Shown here: positions 52,030 through 55,586 of the stretch, one piece after another
Layout of the letters: each line of letters begins with the position of its first letter
Position numbering within the stretch: position 1 is the first letter of the stretch
NCBI GenBank assembly: GCA_025210155.1
Contig: JAOASE010000010.1
Span: 1 to 55,586, forward strand
Reading direction: 5' to 3'
Length of the DNA: 55,586 nucleotides
Source: Alphaproteobacteria bacterium
GTDB taxonomy: Bacteria; Pseudomonadota; Alphaproteobacteria; Rs-D84; CASDRH01
Made by a program: the position numbers and the translations under genes
Notes under the pieces: generated by a model
The model's database searches: none
Told to the model about the DNA's origin: nothing
What the model saw: only the letters and a program-made list of their open reading frames with translations

Positions 52030-52932
52030 ATGTCAAATAACAAAACCCTATTAACTGCTGCGTTAATACTACCTATCATGGCGACAAACAGCTTTGCTAT
52101 TGGAGGCAAAAGCACTACTGTAAAATCAAGAAACGTAACAAATGTAGTCGTTGGACAAAACCTATCAAGCAGCGGCGGACTAAGCTGTCTAGACTCTTAC
52201 TGCATATCGCCAGCAGCTCCTGAAAAAGGAAAATGCAGATGCTCTAGCGCAATTTCAAAATACAACGGAATAAATCAAAGAATTAAAGAAATTGAAAACG
52301 AAATTGCCGAAAGAAATAGAATAACAAGTCTTACAAATTCAAACGTTGAAGTAGACAAAATTCTAACTAAAACTGAAGACATATATACAAGCCTAAAACA
52401 AACTGAAGACGTAAACGGAATTAACGGTTCTCTAAACAGTTTAACTGAAGGAACAACTCTTCTTGATATGGCTGTAGAAAAATGTGAAATAAACGACCTA
52501 GATACAATAGAAGATTACAAATTCGAAGTAGAACTAGATTGTGAAAATTATTCTGCGCACCTAAGTGACAAATTAGAACTTGCAAACAGTTTACTTTCAA
52601 CTGCAATCAAAAACCAAGAATTAGCAGAAGAAAATAAATTCAAACAAACTAACCAACTAAGTGATAGTCTTTGCAAATCAGAATATAAAAATTGTATTAA
52701 AACAGACTGCGGAAATGGCTTCCTAAAATGTCCTAACGCAACTCTAGTAAACAAAGCAATTGCCGCCTGTGAAGAAAAGCTTTACGGAAAATGTGAAAAT
52801 TCTAAAAAAGCAATTTTAAAGGAAATCAAAAGAGAAATCCCTAAAGATAGATCTGAAGAACGTCGTAGACAAAAGAAAATAGAAGAACAAAATAAAAAGA
52901 ACCGTGAAGGTGACGACAAAAAGAAAAAGTAA
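52030..52932 (+). CDS. Exported cysteine-rich protein of unknown function, 300 residues
   Basis: A signal peptide (about 22-24 residues, ending NSFA) is followed by a Ser/Gly region, an SCLDSYCISPAAPEKGKCRC cluster and long helical segments. A second cysteine cluster (CKSEYKNCIKTDCGNGFLKC, then AACEEKLYGKC) and a highly basic C-terminal tail follow. The paired cysteines point to disulfides in the periplasm or outer surface. No family recognised. AAGG precedes the start. Monocistronic. Confidence 0.78.
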   Translation: MSNNKTLLTAALILPIMATNSFAIGGKSTTVKSRNVTNVVVGQNLSSSGGLSCLDSYCISPAAPEKGKCRCSSAISKYNGINQRIKEIENEIAERNRITSLTNSNVEVDKILTKTEDIYTSLKQTEDVNGINGSLNSLTEGTTLLDMAVEKCEINDLDTIEDYKFEVELDCENYSAHLSDKLELANSLLSTAIKNQELAEENKFKQTNQLSDSLCKSEYKNCIKTDCGNGFLKCPNATLVNKAIAACEEKLYGKCENSKKAILKEIKREIPKDRSEERRRQKKIEEQNKKNREGDDKKKK

Positions 52933-52938
52933 AAAAAA

Positions 52939-52968
52939 TAAAGACTGGCCAAAACCAGTCTTTTTAAA
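52939..52968. terminator. Bidirectional terminator between the 52030 and 52972 genes
   Basis: AAAGACTGG and CCAGTCTTT form a stem with A and T flanks. A near-copy lies at 53740-53766. Confidence 0.85.
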
Positions 52969-52971
52969 TAT

Positions 52972-53667
52972 TTAAATTAATATTCTATTCTCAAGTCTTT
53001 TCCTTGTTAAGTCAAATTCTGCCAAAACAAGAGACTTAGACGCCGGTGATTTCCACCACTCATTCTCTGAAGCATCTCCATACTTTTCATCCTTAAATGG
53101 AGTCTTCATTAAATGATAAGCCACATCATAACCTACTAGATCCAAAAACCTTTTTAAAAATCTCTTTTCGAAAGGTTGAGGCATTAAAAGAGACCTATTT
53201 GCTCTAAAGACAGATCTATTATCATCAAAAAATCTATCTAGAGTTTCTATTTCTGAAGATACCCTAAAATATCTTTCATCTATTCCAAACTCTTCAATCA
53301 AAGCTCTCTTCAATAGCCAACCTTCCCCCCTCTTGTAATCTTCAAAAAAATTTCTGCCAGGGAAATCTCTAGAGTAAACATCCTCGACAATTTCTCTCTC
53401 TTGATTATTCTCCACAGTCAAATAATTTTCTTTTCGACCATTTCTAATAAAAATCACAGGTTTCTTTGGAAACTTATTAAAGTAATCAACCAAAAATGTT
53501 AAGCGATTTTTAACAGCAAAAGCAGAAGGAGAAAAAATTATACAATCAGACTCAAATATAGGTAAACAATCCTTTGGAAATAAATATTTAGTTATTTCTG
53601 AAATTTCCTTTTCAGAAAGTTCTCTATTCATCAATTCCTCAAGAATTAATCCATTCAAATAATCCAT
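52972..53667 (-). CDS. YdcF/DUF218-like protein
   Basis: A 231-residue soluble protein with the order of elements of the DUF218 family: SDCIIFSPSAFAVKNRL, KKPVIFIRNG, then ALIEEFGIDERYFRVSSEIE, NRS/ANRSLLM and QPFEKRFLKRFLDLVG. These parallel the family's GG-sensing loop, the GVP-E-I-E-S-T segment and the MRR-A block. Family members bind SAM or act in envelope sugar metabolism. The usual GGxG is replaced here by RNG, so activity is uncertain. The ATG at 53667 has TTTGAACCTAAATTTT upstream and no SD. Confidence 0.55.
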   Translation of the reverse strand: MDYLNGLILEELMNRELSEKEISEITKYLFPKDCLPIFESDCIIFSPSAFAVKNRLTFLVDYFNKFPKKPVIFIRNGRKENYLTVENNQEREIVEDVYSRDFPGRNFFEDYKRGEGWLLKRALIEEFGIDERYFRVSSEIETLDRFFDDNRSVFRANRSLLMPQPFEKRFLKRFLDLVGYDVAYHLMKTPFKDEKYGDASENEWWKSPASKSLVLAEFDLTRKRLENRILI

Positions 53668-53739
53668 ACACGTAAAATTTAGGTTCAAATTTATTTTAAA
53701 TAAGATATAAATAAACACCCATCAATTGTCAAGATAAAA

Positions 53740-53766
53740 TAAAGACCGGCATTTACCAGTCTTTTT
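53740..53766. terminator. Bidirectional terminator between the 52972 gene and cvpA
   Basis: AAAGACCGG and CCAGTCTTT pair around CATTTA. It resembles the terminator at 52939. Confidence 0.8.
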
Positions 53767-53786
53767 AATTTATCAAAATTTAATAA

Positions 53787-54575
53787 TTAATCTAAAAGAT
53801 CACTCTCAATTCTATCCAACTTATCTATCTTCTTTAGATAATCTTCAAGATTTTTAACTTCTTCCTCAGTATAAGTAGTCTCTTTAGTAATATTATTAAA
53901 CATATTATCAAAATCAGCAGAGTCATTCTCCACTGCAATACCAAGATCACCAAACTGTTGAACATCTTTTAAATTCTTAATAAGCGCACCTGAATTTTGC
54001 ATATTCTTTCCAACCATCTTATTAAGATTGAAACCTTCATCTTCTCCTTCAAGAATATTTTTAATTCTATCGAAATCTTCACTCTCAGGAAATAGTTTAG
54101 AAACTAAGTTAACAGAATATTTAATAACAGGAGCTGACTTAGCTTCCTTTTTCATCCAAGATGGTTTCTTTGCTGGATCCGAAATAAACCAAAGAACTGA
54201 AATATAAAATATAGCCATTATAAATATTCCTCTAACAAGACCGAATACAACACCTAAACTTTTATCCACATTTTTTAAATCAGAATCCCCTATTTTTCTA
54301 GATAACTTATTTGCAAAAAATGAGATCAAAACAATACAAAGAAAAAACGATACTGAATAAGTAACGGTCGAAGACCAAATAGAACCTTCTCCACCAAATC
54401 CAGAAATAACTAACGGTTCTAACAGAGGGAATAAAAACTTAACCAAGAATGCAGCTATAAACCAAGATGATATAGCAAACATCTCTTTAGTAAAACCTCT
54501 TACGTAAGCAAAAATACCTGACAAAATCAGAACTACAACAAATAGAAAATCTAAAAAATTTAACCAATCAGGCAT
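53787..54575 (-). CDS. cvpA: CvpA-family inner-membrane protein
   Basis: CvpA proteins span the membrane several times and are linked to colicin V production and envelope homeostasis. The 262 residues have four hydrophobic segments (about 8-28, 33-50, 65-88, 108-130) with FDFLFVVVLILSGIFAYVRG-type family sequence at the start and GLVRGIFIMAIFYI later; the first is quoted from memory of the pattern, the second is present here. A charged C-terminal tail follows. AAGG precedes the start. purF, a frequent neighbour, is absent. Confidence 0.88.
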   Translation of the reverse strand: MPDWLNFLDFLFVVVLILSGIFAYVRGFTKEMFAISSWFIAAFLVKFLFPLLEPLVISGFGGEGSIWSSTVTYSVSFFLCIVLISFFANKLSRKIGDSDLKNVDKSLGVVFGLVRGIFIMAIFYISVLWFISDPAKKPSWMKKEAKSAPVIKYSVNLVSKLFPESEDFDRIKNILEGEDEGFNLNKMVGKNMQNSGALIKNLKDVQQFGDLGIAVENDSADFDNMFNNITKETTYTEEEVKNLEDYLKKIDKLDRIESDLLD

Positions 54576-54875
54576 TCAACTAACCTTTTCCTTATACAAT
54601 TTTACTTTAGAATATTATATCAAATATAAAAAAATAATAAAGCAAAAAAGAAACAACCTTTAAAAGTCATAAACAATTAAAACAAGATTTTAACAAGCAT
54701 TTTCTAACTTAAATAAATAGATATTTATAACTATTTCAAAACCTTACCTATACCAAACCTTTATTTCTCAATATATTCCTAAAAAAGATAAAAAAATTTT
54801 AAATATTTCTTGCCAAGCATTTACATTTATATTATAATTATTTCACATCACTAAAATTTTTGTATTAAAGAGGAT
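54576..54875. other. 300-nt AT-rich stretch between cvpA and the 54876 gene
   Basis: No ORF or strong hairpin. It contains the cvpA promoter region on the minus strand and TTGCCA-17-TATAAT (about 54811-54839) for the plus-strand gene. Confidence 0.45.
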
Positions 54876-55337
54876 ATGGCTAATATGGACACACTCAATA
54901 ATGTTATTGATAGACCTAAGTTCAAGATTATTCAAGAGAAGAACTATGCCATTTTGAAAAATTTTTCAAACGAATTACTAATTATCACAAAACATTGCGA
55001 AATACCCCCCAAAGACGTAGAAATAGTCTATGACGGAGGTAAGCACGCTCTATTATATAGAGATAATCAAAACATAAAAATTTTAGATTTCATCAACGAA
55101 CAGGTTAGACCTGAATTACTAAATGCTAAAGAAGTTACTGTAATCGAATATGATGATAAAGAAAAAATCAAATACGAATACAAAGTTCCTATAAACAAAT
55201 TTAATAAAATAAACATAGAAGAAAACGAAGTCGTTACAATAAATGACTTTCCAAAAGAACATCAAAAATTAATTATGGACGAACTAAACGCTGAAAAACC
55301 AGACTTCGACAGAATTAATAAACTATTTTCAAAATAA
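54876..55337 (+). CDS. Unrecognised 153-residue protein
   Basis: A soluble, acidic protein with a strand-rich first half (DVEIVYDGGKHALLYRDNQN) and a helical C-terminus. No family recognised. Unlike most orphan genes here it has AGAGGAT before the ATG and no TTTAAACC core. Promoter TTGCCA-17-TATAAT. It precedes rho on the same strand after 140 nt, with no obvious terminator between. Confidence 0.62.
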   Translation: MANMDTLNNVIDRPKFKIIQEKNYAILKNFSNELLIITKHCEIPPKDVEIVYDGGKHALLYRDNQNIKILDFINEQVRPELLNAKEVTVIEYDDKEKIKYEYKVPINKFNKINIEENEVVTINDFPKEHQKLIMDELNAEKPDFDRINKLFSK

Positions 55338-55477
55338 TATTGACAATTCCCATATTTTCCCTTATAATCAAAACATCTTAAAGAAATTCAATTAGGAAAA
55401 TCAAAAATTTTTTAATCAACTCAATTGCTAACAAATAGCAATTTCAAACACAATATCAAAGTATAGAAAGAATCATC

Positions 55478-55586
55478 ATGCATTTAAAAGAAATTAAAGC
55501 GAAAAGCGTTGTAGAACTAGTTAAAATGGCTGAAGAAGCTGGCATAGATAATATAAGTAAATTAGATACTTCTGGTTTAAGATTTG
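55478..55586 (+). CDS. rho: Transcription termination factor Rho, N-terminal fragment
   Basis: Hexameric RNA helicase that ends transcription. Only 36 codons are present; the gene continues past the window. The sequence MHLKEIKAKSVVELVKMAEE followed by AGIDNISKLDTSGLRF fits the Rho N-terminal helical domain of Alphaproteobacteria. The ATG is preceded by GAAAGAA, a weak ribosome-binding site. Confidence 0.85.
   Translation, partial: MHLKEIKAKSVVELVKMAEEAGIDNISKLDTSGLRF

Overview
The window is AT-rich, intergenic DNA most of all. It reads as chromosome of an uncultured, probably host-associated Alphaproteobacterium. Lineage evidence: a DUF2155 protein next to MlaD, the DUF2062-acpS-lepB-rnc block, tolC followed by a PopZ/DUF2497-like gene, and rpsP-rimM-trmD-rplS order. 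Gut RF32-type or Holosporales/Rickettsiales-like bacteria would fit, but I cannot decide the family. TAA and TAG stops dominate and the standard code 11 works. I see no prophage, insertion sequence, CRISPR array or tRNA gene.

Layout: (a) 1-7.4 kb: 5' part of queA, rpmE, gmk, pth and gltX, separated by unrecognised small genes. (b) 7.4-14.3 kb: tolC plus a PopZ-like polar organiser, transketolase, rnhA. (c) 15.6-25.6 kb: rnc-lepB-acpS-DUF2062-DUF2155-mlaD, rplS, yqeY, trmD-rimM, three noncoding transcription units, rpsP, rpoZ. (d) 25.7-35.7 kb: mtaB, a second MCE-domain protein, single-chain glycyl-tRNA synthetase, a transaldolase-CBS fusion, a putative small RNA, ligA. (e) 36.7-38.8 kb: rplI-rpsR-rpsF between two structured noncoding units. 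(f) 40.6-47.8 kb: DEAD-box helicase, DUF805 protein, nusA-infB. (g) 49.5-55.6 kb: a divergent thymidylate synthase, hpf-aroK, a cysteine-rich exported protein, a YdcF-like gene, cvpA and the start of rho.

Two gene populations are interleaved. Conserved genes have Shine-Dalgarno (SD) sequences and end in TAA or TAG. About 25 mostly unrecognised genes usually stand alone between a TTGACA promoter and a hairpin terminator, and lack an SD. Just before their ATG they carry an A/T-rich leader with a recurring core close to AATTTAAACCTAAT. The core persists where the gene appears to be co-transcribed and no promoter is visible, so it may act on the mRNA. The set includes the transaldolase-CBS fusion, the thymidylate synthase and the YdcF-like gene, and contains nearly all TGA stops. 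I regard this shared leader class as the main candidate for an undescribed system. The structured noncoding units beside ribosomal-protein genes come second.

Smaller oddities: S16 and L9 share a 3'-terminal coding module almost identical in DNA. The helicase and one small membrane-protein gene are each interrupted by an in-frame stop with coherent coding beyond it. A 60-bp identical promoter segment precedes two unrelated proteins.
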